Assembly (NCBI GenBank): GCA_965372135.1
Contig: CBDVBD010000086.1
Span: forward strand, 1 to 13,149
Direction of reading: 5' to 3'
Source: CBDVBD01 sp965372135
GTDB taxonomy: Bacteria; Electryoneota; RPQS01; CBDVBD01
Length of the DNA stretch: 13,149 nucleotides
Below are positions 7,408-13,149 of this stretch, piece after piece. The notes under the pieces are model-generated. The model was not told the DNA's origin and did not search any database. It saw nothing but the letters and a program-made list of their open reading frames with translations. Each line of letters starts with the position of its first letter. Position 1 is the first letter of the stretch. The position numbers and the translations under genes are program-made.

Positions 7408-8757
7408 GATAACTGATTGGTATCCGGGATGTTGGTATGAATTTACCAAGGTGGTGATTTTTTGACCTAACAGATTATAGATTTCCAGTGTAACATATTC
7501 CCCAATCGGTAGTTGATAACCGATAATAGTGGTATTATTGAACGGATTAGGATAGTTCTGTAACAACCGAAATTCTGTAGGCAGAGCCAGTCGATCCTTT
7601 GGAAATACCCAACTGGCTTGATCGTAATAGAAAGCTCCCATATCGGCAATAGTACTATCCGGATCCCATGGACTTTCCGGATCCCCGGCATCGATGCACG
7701 GCGATCCCGCCATCAAATGAAAATCCCCTATCGTAGTATCAACAAACATCGGATCGAGAAAGATATTCTGATAAATATCACACGAATCACCGTTGGCGTT
7801 TGTGGTTACAATTAGGCCAAGTGAATCATTTGGCGAATGAGGAAAATTCCCACCTTGGTTTTGGTAAAAGCAACTATGTTCTATATTGTATGTGCCTCCA
7901 ATCCCGCCTCCCTGGTTATTAGCGACAATCACGTTGACAATACGCGTAGATAGGCAGCTTAGAACCTGGATCCCGCCTATTCCGCCTATGATTTCCATAC
8001 CCGAATTGTCAGTTATTGTACAATTCACGATGGCGACACGGGCACCATAACTGAATATACGTATACCTCCGCCTTCTCCTGCATCATTGCCTGTGATGAG
8101 GCAATGGTCAATAACTACCTCAGCATTACCATAATCGACATTGATACCTCCCCCAAAGAAACCTTGGTTTCTCGCGATGATGCAATAGCTGATTACTGCC
8201 CGGGAACTTCCAATATTAATCCCGCCTCCCCACCAGCCTTCGTTTTCGGTGATGGTACAATTGCTTATTTTAGGTCGCCCTATTCCTCTGATCAAGATTC
8301 CTCCTGCTGCGTGATTTGTTCCCATGGCTGAATTCAAGTGAACTGTGCAATGGTCAATGGTTGGACTACAGTTGCTGATGTCAATACCATTATCCTTGCT
8401 CTCTTGGATGAGACAATATCTAAGCAGACAAGAATCCGAACTGGAATCGACGAAATCTATTCCGTTCCAGAACACACCTGCGGGGCAGGGCACGAAGGTA
8501 ATGCTATCTTGCTCTGTTCCTTCCGCTCGGAGTAGTCCTCGGATTACGAATTCATAAGGACCATCAAAAAGAATATTAGCCCCTGCTTCGATGATTAGAG
8601 ACGCACTATCCTCAACGGAAATGTTTCCATCCACAATATACGTGGTATCCACCAATGTCCCACTCAACGACCCCGAAATGTGAATTTGTGCGGATGTTAA
8701 CGAAAAATAACCGACCAGCAGAAACAGGAAAATCAGCATTGAAAACCGCTTACCCAT
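7315..8757 (-). CDS. Secreted right-handed beta-helix protein with T9SS sorting domain
   Basis: A 480-residue exported protein and the first gene of the secreted-protein run. I chose the ATG at 8757 because AAGGAGG lies six bases upstream and the protein then begins with a clean signal peptide (MGKRFSMLIFLFLLVGYFSL, cleavage near TSAQ). The open frame extends 43 codons further, but that stretch reads through the leader hairpin and has no ribosome site. The mature N-terminus (SGTLVDTTYIVDGNISVEDSA) is typical of proteins where a short beta region precedes the helix. Coils of the form 'S.C.I..N.G.GGGI.I' run from about 120 to 290. The segment FHLMAGSPCIDAGDP...ADMGAF closes the helix. The sorting domain is at about 395-480 (NYPNPFN, LLGQKI, IWDATT, KVVLLR). 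No catalytic residues can be named, so it may bind or coat the surface. Confidence 0.9.
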   Translation of the reverse strand: MGKRFSMLIFLFLLVGYFSLTSAQIHISGSLSGTLVDTTYIVDGNISVEDSASLIIEAGANILFDGPYEFVIRGLLRAEGTEQDSITFVPCPAGVFWNGIDFVDSSSDSCLLRYCLIQESKDNGIDISNCSPTIDHCTVHLNSAMGTNHAAGGILIRGIGRPKISNCTITENEGWWGGGINIGSSRAVISYCIIARNQGFFGGGINVDYGNAEVVIDHCLITGNDAGEGGGIRIFSYGARVAIVNCTITDNSGMEIIGGIGGIQVLSCLSTRIVNVIVANNQGGGIGGTYNIEHSCFYQNQGGNFPHSPNDSLGLIVTTNANGDSCDIYQNIFLDPMFVDTTIGDFHLMAGSPCIDAGDPESPWDPDSTIADMGAFYYDQASWVFPKDRLALPTEFRLLQNYPNPFNNTTIIGYQLPIGEYVTLEIYNLLGQKITTLVNSYQHPGYQSVIWDATTCASGIYIVRLMAGDREFNQKVVLLR

Positions 8758-8808
8758 GACATCCTCCTTGCGCAATACCCCAAAAGGAAATGAAAAATTA
8801 ACGCGTAG

Positions 8809-8831
8809 GTCAGGATCCCTGCGATCCTGAC
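8809..8831. repeat. Perfect 9-bp hairpin in the leader of the secreted-protein cluster
   Basis: GTCAGGATC and GATCCTGAC flank a 5-base loop (CCTGC on the plus strand). It lies 52 bp before the ATG at 8757 and downstream of the candidate -10 box, so it would be in the transcript's untranslated leader. On the minus strand no U-run follows it, so it is not a terminator for that strand. A TTCTTCTTTT run follows it on the plus strand, but no plus-strand gene precedes it. Possible roles are messenger stability or protein binding. Confidence 0.5.
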
Positions 8832-8856
8832 TTCTTCTTTTAGTACATAATACCCC

Positions 8857-8862
8857 ATTATA
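8857..8862 (-). promoter_or_regulatory. Candidate -10 box for the secreted-protein operon
   Basis: The minus strand reads TATAAT exactly, within an A+T-rich run (TATAGTATATTATAATGGGG). No convincing -35 hexamer lies 16-18 bp upstream, because that stretch is the T-tract and arm of the hairpin at 8880-8911. The predicted transcript would have about 90 bases of leader containing the hairpin at 8809-8831. The support is the sequence match and position only. Confidence 0.3.
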
Positions 8863-8870
8863 ATATACTA

Positions 8871-8911
8871 TAAAAAAAATGCACAATCAACAAAAAACCG
8901 TCGATTGTGCA
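8871..8911 (-). terminator. Candidate intrinsic terminator (or attenuator) ahead of the secreted-protein operon
   Basis: On the minus strand the 9-bp arms TGCACAATC and GATTGTGCA (plus positions 8880-8888 and 8903-8911) enclose a 14-base loop and are followed at once by eight Ts. This fits a rho-independent terminator for transcription arriving from the transporter side. It would insulate the secreted-protein cluster, whose candidate -10 box lies just beyond. The stem is only moderately G+C-rich and the loop is large, so efficiency is uncertain. Confidence 0.5.
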
Positions 8912-8914
8912 AGA

Positions 8915-8947
8915 TTTTACATTTGTAAAATTATGGCATCAATGCCA
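8915..8947. repeat. Two adjacent short palindromes, operator-like
   Basis: TTTTACA-tt-TGTAAAA (8915-8930) and TGGCAT-ca-ATGCCA (8934-8947) are perfect dyads with two-base centres, three bases apart. They lie next to the hairpin at 8880-8911. Their size and symmetry fit dimeric regulator sites upstream of the operon, but no cognate regulator is in the window. Confidence 0.45.
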
Positions 8948-9030
8948 AATTGCGTGTTAGAATAGCACCACAATTTATTCTTGTCCGCCCACTGGTGGAG
9001 TGGTGTGGAGAGATAACTAAGTTATATTAT

Positions 9031-9237
9031 TTAACCGCTTTAGCGGTTTTTTATGTGCTGCAAGGTGTCCCCACCTTGCAGTATTCGTAAACAGTTCGCC
9101 TGTTGACTGATGTAATATAAACAATTCATTTCCTAAGCCCTGGAAGGGCGAAAGATCATAGCCCAGGGCATCGCCCTGGGTTAACCAGTCACCCAATCCA
9201 AGGGTGGGCAGGGCGGGGGGATTGGGTGGCTGGTTAA
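9031..9237. repeat. Hairpin-array element, likely an interspersed non-coding repeat
   Basis: About 207 bp starting TTAACC and ending GGTTAA, packed with six hairpins. They are AACCGC/GCGGTT (9033-9048), CTGCAAGGTG/CACCTTGCAG (9058-9081), AACAG/CTGTT (9090-9104), GCCCT/AGGGC (9137-9149), CCCAGGGC/GCCCTGGG (9162-9180), and 19-bp arms with one mismatch at 9181-9199 and 9219-9237. The outermost arm begins inside the stop codon of the small membrane-peptide gene at 9234. A minus-strand open frame crosses the whole array, but its composition follows the palindromes, so I do not treat it as a gene. The pattern resembles hairpin-rich intergenic repeats of environmental bacteria, such as CCCAGGGC-type palindromes. 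Copy number elsewhere is unknown to me. The first two bases of the minus-strand end could also aid termination after the transporter genes. Confidence 0.65.
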
Positions 9238-9335
9238 ATATCCCTTTTCTTCCTGGCGATGCGGATGCACCAGAAAAAACCACCATAGAGAACCACACAC
9301 CCGAAAATCAACATTAACCAGGCTGACAATGGCAT
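9234..9335 (-). CDS. MetS-like small subunit of the NSS transporter
   Basis: A 33-residue peptide: MPLSAWLMLIFGCVVLYGGF followed by FWCIRIARKKRDI. It has one hydrophobic span (about residues 5-24) and a basic C-terminal tail, consistent with an N-out/C-in single-pass membrane peptide. The start is unambiguous: AAGGAGG lies six bases upstream of the ATG, inside the 3' end of the transporter gene, and the transporter stop and this start read TGATATG with one base between them. Translation is therefore probably coupled. In Corynebacterium glutamicum the NSS transporter MetP needs the small protein MetS for methionine and alanine uptake, and similar ~30-60-residue genes follow many bacterial NSS transporters. 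Size, hydrophobic-GG-basic pattern and position all match that family. The family assignment is from memory of its pattern, not a search. Confidence 0.78.
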   Translation of the reverse strand: MPLSAWLMLIFGCVVLYGGFFWCIRIARKKRDI

Positions 9336-9336
9336 A

Positions 9337-10812
9337 TCAAACCTCCTTCCGTGAGTATTTTTTTCCCCAATAAATAGAAATTCTTATGAGAATATACATC
9401 ATTCCCCAACCCCCAATCCATAGTGTCCAGTTTGGATAGCCTTCGTAAGGTTCACTGATACCTTTTATTAAGGATGAAAGCAAAATGAAACCCAAAACAT
9501 GAGGTGTTACCTCCTTAATGCAGATATCCCACCATCCCCCAATTCGGATCTCCGATGTGTCGTTGATCTCTTTCCGGAACTTCTTGGCGCCGAAAATCCA
9601 ACCTACTACGACACATTCCAGCAATGCAATCGTCACCAGTCCGTAATCGGTGATATGGTGATCGACGATGTCCAACCAGTAATAGCCTCCTCGGGTCACA
9701 AACAGGATCCCAATAACAAAACCGATAATACACAACCACAGCACCACTTTGGTGTGCTTGATACCGGTGGCATCTCTGAAAGGTGTAGCGCACCCTTCAA
9801 CCAGCGAAAACGCTGAATCGATTCCCAGAGTTAGCAACATCGCAAAGAACACCACCCCGAAAAAAGGCGCCCAGAACGGCAATTTGGAGATAATCGTGGG
9901 ATAAGTAATAAACGCCAGGTCCGGTCCCGATTTCACCACGTTCTCCACCGGAACTCCCACCTGGTATGCTAAGAACCCCAATGCGGAAAACACTGCAAAG
10001 CCGGCGAAAAAGCTAAATCCACAGTTAGCGAATCCGGTCATAAAGGCATTATTGGCGATATCCGCATCTTTGGGCAAATAGCTGGAATATGCCAACAACA
10101 CCGCCATCCCCAGCGACAGGGAAAACAGGATTTGTCCATATGCCGCAAACCACACTCTGGGGTCTGTCAGTTTGTGAAAATCGGGCTGGAGATAGTAAAT
10201 GACCCCATCTACTGCACCCGGAAGCGTCAATCCCCTGATAGCCAGTATCACCAAACACAACACCGGCAACGGCACAGTCACCAGCACCACTTTCGCCACC
10301 GAACTGATCCCCTTCCATAGAATTGCTAAGATGGCGATCCAGGTCAGTATCAACCCGATCAGTATCGGCAACTGTATTCCCCCCAGCATTTCCGGACCGG
10401 AAGTCAAACCCAGCACATGTTGTTTAAAGAATCCCTCGGCATCTGCCCCCCATGCTAACTTCACGGAATACCACATATAATCCCATGACCACGCCATGAT
10501 CGCACAATAATAAGTAACGATGACAAACGCGCACAAACATGCCAGCCATCCTGCCCACGACATGAACGGTCTGATCGCTTGAAACGCTTGTGGCGCACCG
10601 CCTCGAGCTCGTTTCCCCATGGCGAATTCCACCATCAAAAGAGGGAATCCGCAGGTGAAAAGTGCGAAAAAATAAGGAATTAGGAATGCTCCGCCCCCGT
10701 TTTCATAGCAGATGTAGGGAAACCGCCATACGTTGCCCAATCCGATGGCGGATCCCACTGCCGCTAAAATGAATCCGGTTCGTGATGACCAATTTTCTCG
10801 TGCTAATGCCAT
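9337..10812 (-). CDS. Sodium-dependent NSS-family (SNF) amino-acid transporter
   Basis: A 491-residue inner-membrane symporter of the neurotransmitter:sodium symporter family with about 11-12 membrane spans. TM1 reads GSAIGLGNVWRFP at 20-32, in the same numbering as LeuT, with G20, A22 and N27 kept at the Na1/Na2 sites and S21 in place of LeuT N21. TM3 has Y101-Y102. TM6 has the unwound FSLSLG at 230-235. TM7 has N263 and S267. TM8 has D332-S333 at the second sodium site. Ser at position 267, where LeuT has Glu290, is the residue found in chloride-dependent family members. I chose the ATG at 10812 (AGAGG six bases upstream, start MALARENWSSRTGF typical of the family). The frame is open 24 codons further, but that segment overlaps the promoter leader. 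With the MetS-like peptide after it, methionine, alanine or another neutral amino acid is a reasonable substrate guess. Confidence 0.92.
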   Translation of the reverse strand: MALARENWSSRTGFILAAVGSAIGLGNVWRFPYICYENGGGAFLIPYFFALFTCGFPLLMVEFAMGKRARGGAPQAFQAIRPFMSWAGWLACLCAFVIVTYYCAIMAWSWDYMWYSVKLAWGADAEGFFKQHVLGLTSGPEMLGGIQLPILIGLILTWIAILAILWKGISSVAKVVLVTVPLPVLCLVILAIRGLTLPGAVDGVIYYLQPDFHKLTDPRVWFAAYGQILFSLSLGMAVLLAYSSYLPKDADIANNAFMTGFANCGFSFFAGFAVFSALGFLAYQVGVPVENVVKSGPDLAFITYPTIISKLPFWAPFFGVVFFAMLLTLGIDSAFSLVEGCATPFRDATGIKHTKVVLWLCIIGFVIGILFVTRGGYYWLDIVDHHITDYGLVTIALLECVVVGWIFGAKKFRKEINDTSEIRIGGWWDICIKEVTPHVLGFILLSSLIKGISEPYEGYPNWTLWIGGWGMMYILIRISIYWGKKYSRKEV

Positions 10813-10880
10813 GGTGTGCCTCTGATTTATGTATAGATTTTTTTTGGAGTTCAGAGGATATTGTGAGGTTGGTGACTCGC

Positions 10881-10905
10881 CCATAGAAAATAACGTAATC
10901 TATGG
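10881..10905. promoter_or_regulatory. Palindrome over the transporter promoter, candidate operator
   Basis: CCATAGA (10881-10887) and TCTATGG (10899-10905) are perfect 7-bp arms 11 bp apart. They overlap the -10 box and the spacer of the promoter at 10887-10915, so a dimeric regulator bound here would block RNA polymerase. No regulator gene is adjacent. Confidence 0.4.
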
Positions 10906-10915
10906 ATTAAGTCAA
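10887..10915 (-). promoter_or_regulatory. Sigma70-type promoter of the transporter genes
   Basis: On the minus strand TTGACT (plus 10910-10915) is followed after exactly 17 bp by TATTTT (10887-10892). Transcription would begin near 10880, giving about 68 bases of leader before the ATG at 10812. The -35 matches consensus in five of six positions and the -10 in four of six. Confidence 0.5.
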
Positions 10916-11015
10916 GCGATTTTTTATAACATTTTGAGAGATATGGAAACGTCAACCGGATCTGTTGGAGGGTTGAATGAGCGAAAAAACGCAAATTTTT
11001 GGTAAATTTTTTGGG

Positions 11016-11043
11016 GAAAATGAAAAGAAAATGAAAAGAAATG
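11016..11043. repeat. Short 11-bp tandem A-tract repeat
   Basis: GAAAATGAAAA occurs twice in tandem (11016-11026, 11027-11037) and is followed by a partial third copy. The 11-bp period places A-tracts nearly in phase with the DNA helix, which could give a bend upstream of the transporter promoter. Confidence 0.4.
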
Positions 11044-11073
11044 GCAAAAAAGTGATAAAGAAATGCGAAACGC

Positions 11074-11101
11074 ATTACACGTAATTGAATTACACGTAAT
11101 T
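11074..11101. promoter_or_regulatory. Tandem pair of ATTACACGTAATT operator-like sites
   Basis: The 13-mer ATTACACGTAATT occurs twice, two bases apart (11074-11086 and 11089-11101). Each copy is itself a dyad (ATTAC-ac-GTAAT). Two identical symmetric half-helical-spaced sites in a gene-free region suggest cooperative regulator binding. The nearest minus-strand promoter is about 160 bp downstream and its target is not certain. Confidence 0.4.
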
Positions 11102-11152
11102 TTGTGTGCTTGGATTATGATGATAATCGATGGAAGTTTTTTCGGAAAAAGA

Positions 11153-11181
11153 GAGGTGCTCAACCAGAAATCGAGCACCTC
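11153..11181. terminator. Candidate terminator hairpin after the 257-residue gene
   Basis: GAGGTGCTC and GAGCACCTC form a perfect 9-bp stem with an 11-base loop. On the minus strand it is followed by TCTTTTTCC, fitting an intrinsic terminator about 280 bp after the stop codon at 11459. On the plus strand it is followed by ATTTTAT, so it could act in both directions. Confidence 0.45.
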
Positions 11182-11458
11182 ATTTTATAATGAAGAAATT
11201 TTCAGTAATAATTTTACTTCAACAGTACCGTTTGATGGTTTGGGTAGAAATTGCTCTATTATGCCTTTATCTTTTTTTCCCTTATCACCCATACCTGTTT
11301 GCGGCAGGCAAGTCTATTTCTCCTTTCTTGAAAATGTTCAGTATTTCCTAACCGATCCCTATCAGCATCACAACGCCGTCATCTACTATAAAAATTTCCG
11401 TTTTACCCCCATCACGAAGAAATAAAGCCAAGGATTTCTAAAATATCAAATCGGGAGA
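11182..11458. other. Gene-free stretch, possible decayed coding remnant
   Basis: No gene can be supported here. On the plus strand, frames overlap that look weakly protein-like. One reads MKKFSVIILLQQYRLMVWVE from about 11190 through a hydrophobic stretch, and another frame ends LTDPYQHHNAVIYYKNFRF and ITKK near 11424. Neither has a ribosome binding site, and joining them needs a frameshift. It may be a degraded small membrane-protein gene or chance. Confidence 0.25.
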
Positions 11459-12232
11459 TTAATTCGGCTGGATTTCTTGCCTTTCTTCAAGTAATCTATT
11501 GAAGTTGTCAGACAACCAATTAATAACTTTGTTCGCTTCTTTCGCTGTATTTAAATAATCGTTCCCATAGGAGGAATCGACAGTTTGAATTGTAGCTAGG
11601 AAGAAATGTGAAACAGCAGCAGTGAACCAGAACCACATTTTTACTAACTTGTTACAATGATCGGTTACGAAAATTAGGTCTGGTCTACCGATCGATCCGA
11701 GAACAAACTGATTGCCTTCCCCAAGAGATCTATAAGGAATTAGATCCCGATTTGGATGCGCACCTAAGCTGAAGAACTTATAAATATCCTTAAGATCCTC
11801 CTCAGACTCAGACATTGGTGCATTTGCAAGAGCTTTACGGATCTCGGCATTGGATATCTGCTTACCTTTTTCCCAACGATATGCGAAAGATTGATCTTGA
11901 GCACAGATACTAAGAAGTGATAATGACTCGTACACACGGCGAGCGAGCGGGTATGCTACTTGGTCGCGTCCTTCAAGAAGAGGACGACGCCATTCCCATA
12001 AAAAATCAAAGACATCCGCCATTAAGTCCCTGACGACGGTGTCCTGAACTGACTTCGGTGGCGTACTACTTAAGATTCTTGTTACTCTGCAAATCAATGA
12101 CCCATATTTGTCAGTGATTTCTATAAGCGAAGAAAACATCGCTGAAAGTTCTTTCCTCCGGATATCCGAATATTCCTTCAGCATGGCATAATCTTTATCG
12201 CCAGGCTTGTAGCTTTCGTCCGTATTGGTCAT
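11459..12232 (-). CDS. Conserved-looking hypothetical protein, mostly helical
   Basis: A 257-residue protein I do not recognise. It has no signal peptide, and the composition suggests an alpha-helical soluble protein. A central segment reads VAYPLARRVYESLSLLSICA, then FAYRWEKGKQISNAEIRKAL, then FFSLGAHPNRDLIPY. This arrangement (arginine/glutamate helix, tryptophan-glycine loop, small-AHP motif) recalls helical domains of unknown function such as DUF5677-type or HEPN-like proteins. That is a loose resemblance only: an R-x4-H nuclease motif is not evident. One hydrophobic helix (LVKMWFWFTAAVSHFFLATI) near residue 200 may be buried or membrane-facing. The ATG at 12232 has only a distant AGGA upstream, so the start is provisional, with another Met at residue 17. 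It lies 181 bp after the next gene, in an A+T-rich region. Confidence 0.72.
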   Translation of the reverse strand: MTNTDESYKPGDKDYAMLKEYSDIRRKELSAMFSSLIEITDKYGSLICRVTRILSSTPPKSVQDTVVRDLMADVFDFLWEWRRPLLEGRDQVAYPLARRVYESLSLLSICAQDQSFAYRWEKGKQISNAEIRKALANAPMSESEEDLKDIYKFFSLGAHPNRDLIPYRSLGEGNQFVLGSIGRPDLIFVTDHCNKLVKMWFWFTAAVSHFFLATIQTVDSSYGNDYLNTAKEANKVINWLSDNFNRLLEERQEIQPN

Positions 12233-12328
12233 AAGTCGTTTAATCCTAGGATTCTATCTGAATTGCTTTGTTCTTTCACAATATTGAATGTCTAGATTGC
12301 ATTAAAAACAGAATACATTATCATTAGT

Positions 12329-12350
12329 TATCCTATTCCAATAGAGGATA
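12329..12350. repeat. Bulged palindrome between the two hypothetical genes
   Basis: TATCCTATT and AATAGAGGATA pair around a CC centre with one bulged A. No T-run follows on the minus strand, so it is more likely a binding site for the downstream gene at 11459-12232 than a terminator. Nothing else stands out in the 181-bp gap. Confidence 0.3.
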
Positions 12351-12413
12351 GCCTATCAATGGATGAATTTAAAATGACTGCCATTAGGCCAGCCATCTGT
12401 AAAAAAAATGTTT

Positions 12414-13149
12414 TTAAGAAGGAGTTATATAATCCTCTATTTCTCCTTCTTCGATTCTTACATCTGAAGGATTGTCAACTAACACAGTCTTTTCAATTTT
12501 CTTAATATCTATGGTTATATGTAATAATAATTGACCTTTGTCTTTAAAATCCTTTGATACCAATTTCCAGTCTATTCTTATTGTACATGGTTCATGAAAA
12601 GGTTTAACAGCGATCTTATCAAAACCCACTGAATCATCCCCAACTAATACGTTAGAGTTTGGAACTATTTTCCCAGTCTTTTTTTCTTGGTAAATATAGG
12701 TGTCATAATGATATTGAATCCCTGCGGTAAGTAATCCCGCCCCTTTAGTTACTCTATTTATTGAGTGAAATTCACCCGTGAATTCTAGGAATATTTTGTA
12801 ATCTTCTATTGGGTCGATGCCAGTATTGCGAAGTCTTAAACTGAATTCGCAATAACTATGATTATTCCTTGAGTCAAAAACAGATGTGAGTGGTGCCGCG
12901 AATGTTCCAAGGATACTTGGTTGTGGAATGAGTAAGTTGTTTAAAATTCCTAAGTTAGCTGGGATAATTTTTCCTTCGTAATGAGTTTTAGTTTTTTTAA
13001 AGGTGGCTTTTAACGTCAATTCTTCAGAATCATTATGAAAAGTTAACTTGACAGATTGATTTCGCTTGAAGTTCTTACTTTTTACATACCAATCATGTGT
13101 ATTTTTATTTTCATCAATTAAATCCACTATGTCTTCCCAACTATAAATA
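12414..13149 (-). CDS. Hypothetical beta-rich protein, 5' end beyond the window
   Basis: The last 244 residues of a protein I do not recognise. A GTG at 13127 could serve as a start, but the frame stays open to the window edge with coherent coding upstream of it (IYSWEDIVDLIDENKN), so the gene most likely begins outside. The visible part alternates short hydrophobic and polar strands, for example CEFSLRLRNTGIDPIEDYKI, FLEFTGEF, CTIRIDWKLV and LLLHITIDI. This suggests an immunoglobulin-like or jelly-roll beta-sandwich, with the NTG...EDY..FLEF pattern seen in such domains. The end is acidic (RIEEGEIEDYITPS). There is no signal peptide in the visible part. Codon use is more A+T-rich than in the secreted-protein cluster, which could mean acquired DNA. 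Confidence 0.72.
   Translation of the reverse strand, partial: IYSWEDIVDLIDENKNTHDWYVKSKNFKRNQSVKLTFHNDSEELTLKATFKKTKTHYEGKIIPANLGILNNLLIPQPSILGTFAAPLTSVFDSRNNHSYCEFSLRLRNTGIDPIEDYKIFLEFTGEFHSINRVTKGAGLLTAGIQYHYDTYIYQEKKTGKIVPNSNVLVGDDSVGFDKIAVKPFHEPCTIRIDWKLVSKDFKDKGQLLLHITIDIKKIEKTVLVDNPSDVRIEEGEIEDYITPS

Noticed and set aside
8809..8831. The leader hairpin as a plus-strand terminator
   Set aside because: A T-rich run follows on the plus strand, but no plus-strand gene precedes it in the window.
8758..8886. N-terminal extension of the beta-helix protein by 43 residues
   Set aside because: It reads through a leader hairpin and an A+T-rich promoter region, and the internal ATG at 8757 has a strong ribosome site and starts a clean signal peptide.
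9017..9298. A 93-residue minus-strand open frame
   Set aside because: It crosses the six-hairpin array, its residues follow the palindromes, it has no ribosome site, and it overlaps the well-supported MetS-like gene in another frame.
10813..10884. N-terminal extension of the transporter by 24 residues
   Set aside because: It lies in the predicted leader. The internal ATG has a ribosome site, and the protein from there keeps the same numbering as LeuT in TM1.
11063..11425. A 120-residue plus-strand open frame and an overlapping 73-residue one
   Set aside because: They start within or near the twin repeats, cross the terminator-like hairpin, and lack ribosome sites. At most they are decayed remnants.
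11459..12232. Calling the helical protein a HEPN ribonuclease or abortive-infection protein
   Set aside because: The helical pattern and the AHPN motif are suggestive, but the diagnostic R-x4-6-H motif is not seen and no partner toxin or antitoxin gene adjoins.

Overview
The window reads as a piece of chromosome from an uncultured or environmental bacterium of the FCB (Fibrobacterota-Chlorobiota-Bacteroidota) superphylum or a related candidate phylum. The evidence is that four genes end in the same roughly 85-residue C-terminal domain (PNPFN near its start, then LGQ, WDA, SGxYxxxL and a basic hydrophobic end). That is the type A sorting signal of the type IX secretion system (T9SS). The genus cannot be told from the sequence. 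Every gene I can support lies on the minus strand, so the window is described right to left in the direction of transcription.

Region 1 (13149 to about 11459) is A+T-rich and holds two genes I do not recognise: a beta-rich protein whose 5' end runs off the window, and a 257-residue helical protein. Next comes a non-coding stretch (11458-10813) with a terminator-like hairpin, a tandem pair of 13-bp operator-like repeats, phased A-tracts and a good sigma70-type promoter. That promoter serves region 2, a sodium-coupled NSS-family amino-acid transporter. One base after its stop codon lies a 33-codon membrane-peptide gene that was too short to be called automatically. It looks like the MetS-type small subunit of MetP/MetS transporters.

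Region 3 (9237-9031) is a compact array of six perfect or near-perfect hairpins bounded by TTAACC and GGTTAA, probably an interspersed non-coding repeat element. It is followed by three more palindromes and a terminator-like hairpin upstream of region 4.

Region 4 (8757 to 1) is a closely spaced run of six genes with gaps of 51, 51, 43, 55 and 55 bp, probably one operon. Four are complete T9SS-exported proteins: a beta-helix protein, two colinear 13-repeat LVIVD proteins and another beta-helix protein. A cytoplasmic cysteine-synthase-like enzyme sits among them, and the signal peptide of a further beta-helix protein is cut off at the left edge. The last segment of the first beta-helix gene, the spacer and the signal peptide of the following LVIVD gene form a 237-bp block. 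The block recurs without gaps exactly 2235 bp away, at the next gene junction, at about 92% identity, although the LVIVD bodies have diverged widely. This looks like unequal crossing-over inside the sorting-domain code, a way of multiplying and re-tailing secreted-protein genes.

I found no CRISPR array, RNA gene, transposase or recognisable defence system. The most novel points are the mosaic secretion-cassette junction, the unannotated small transporter subunit and the hairpin array.
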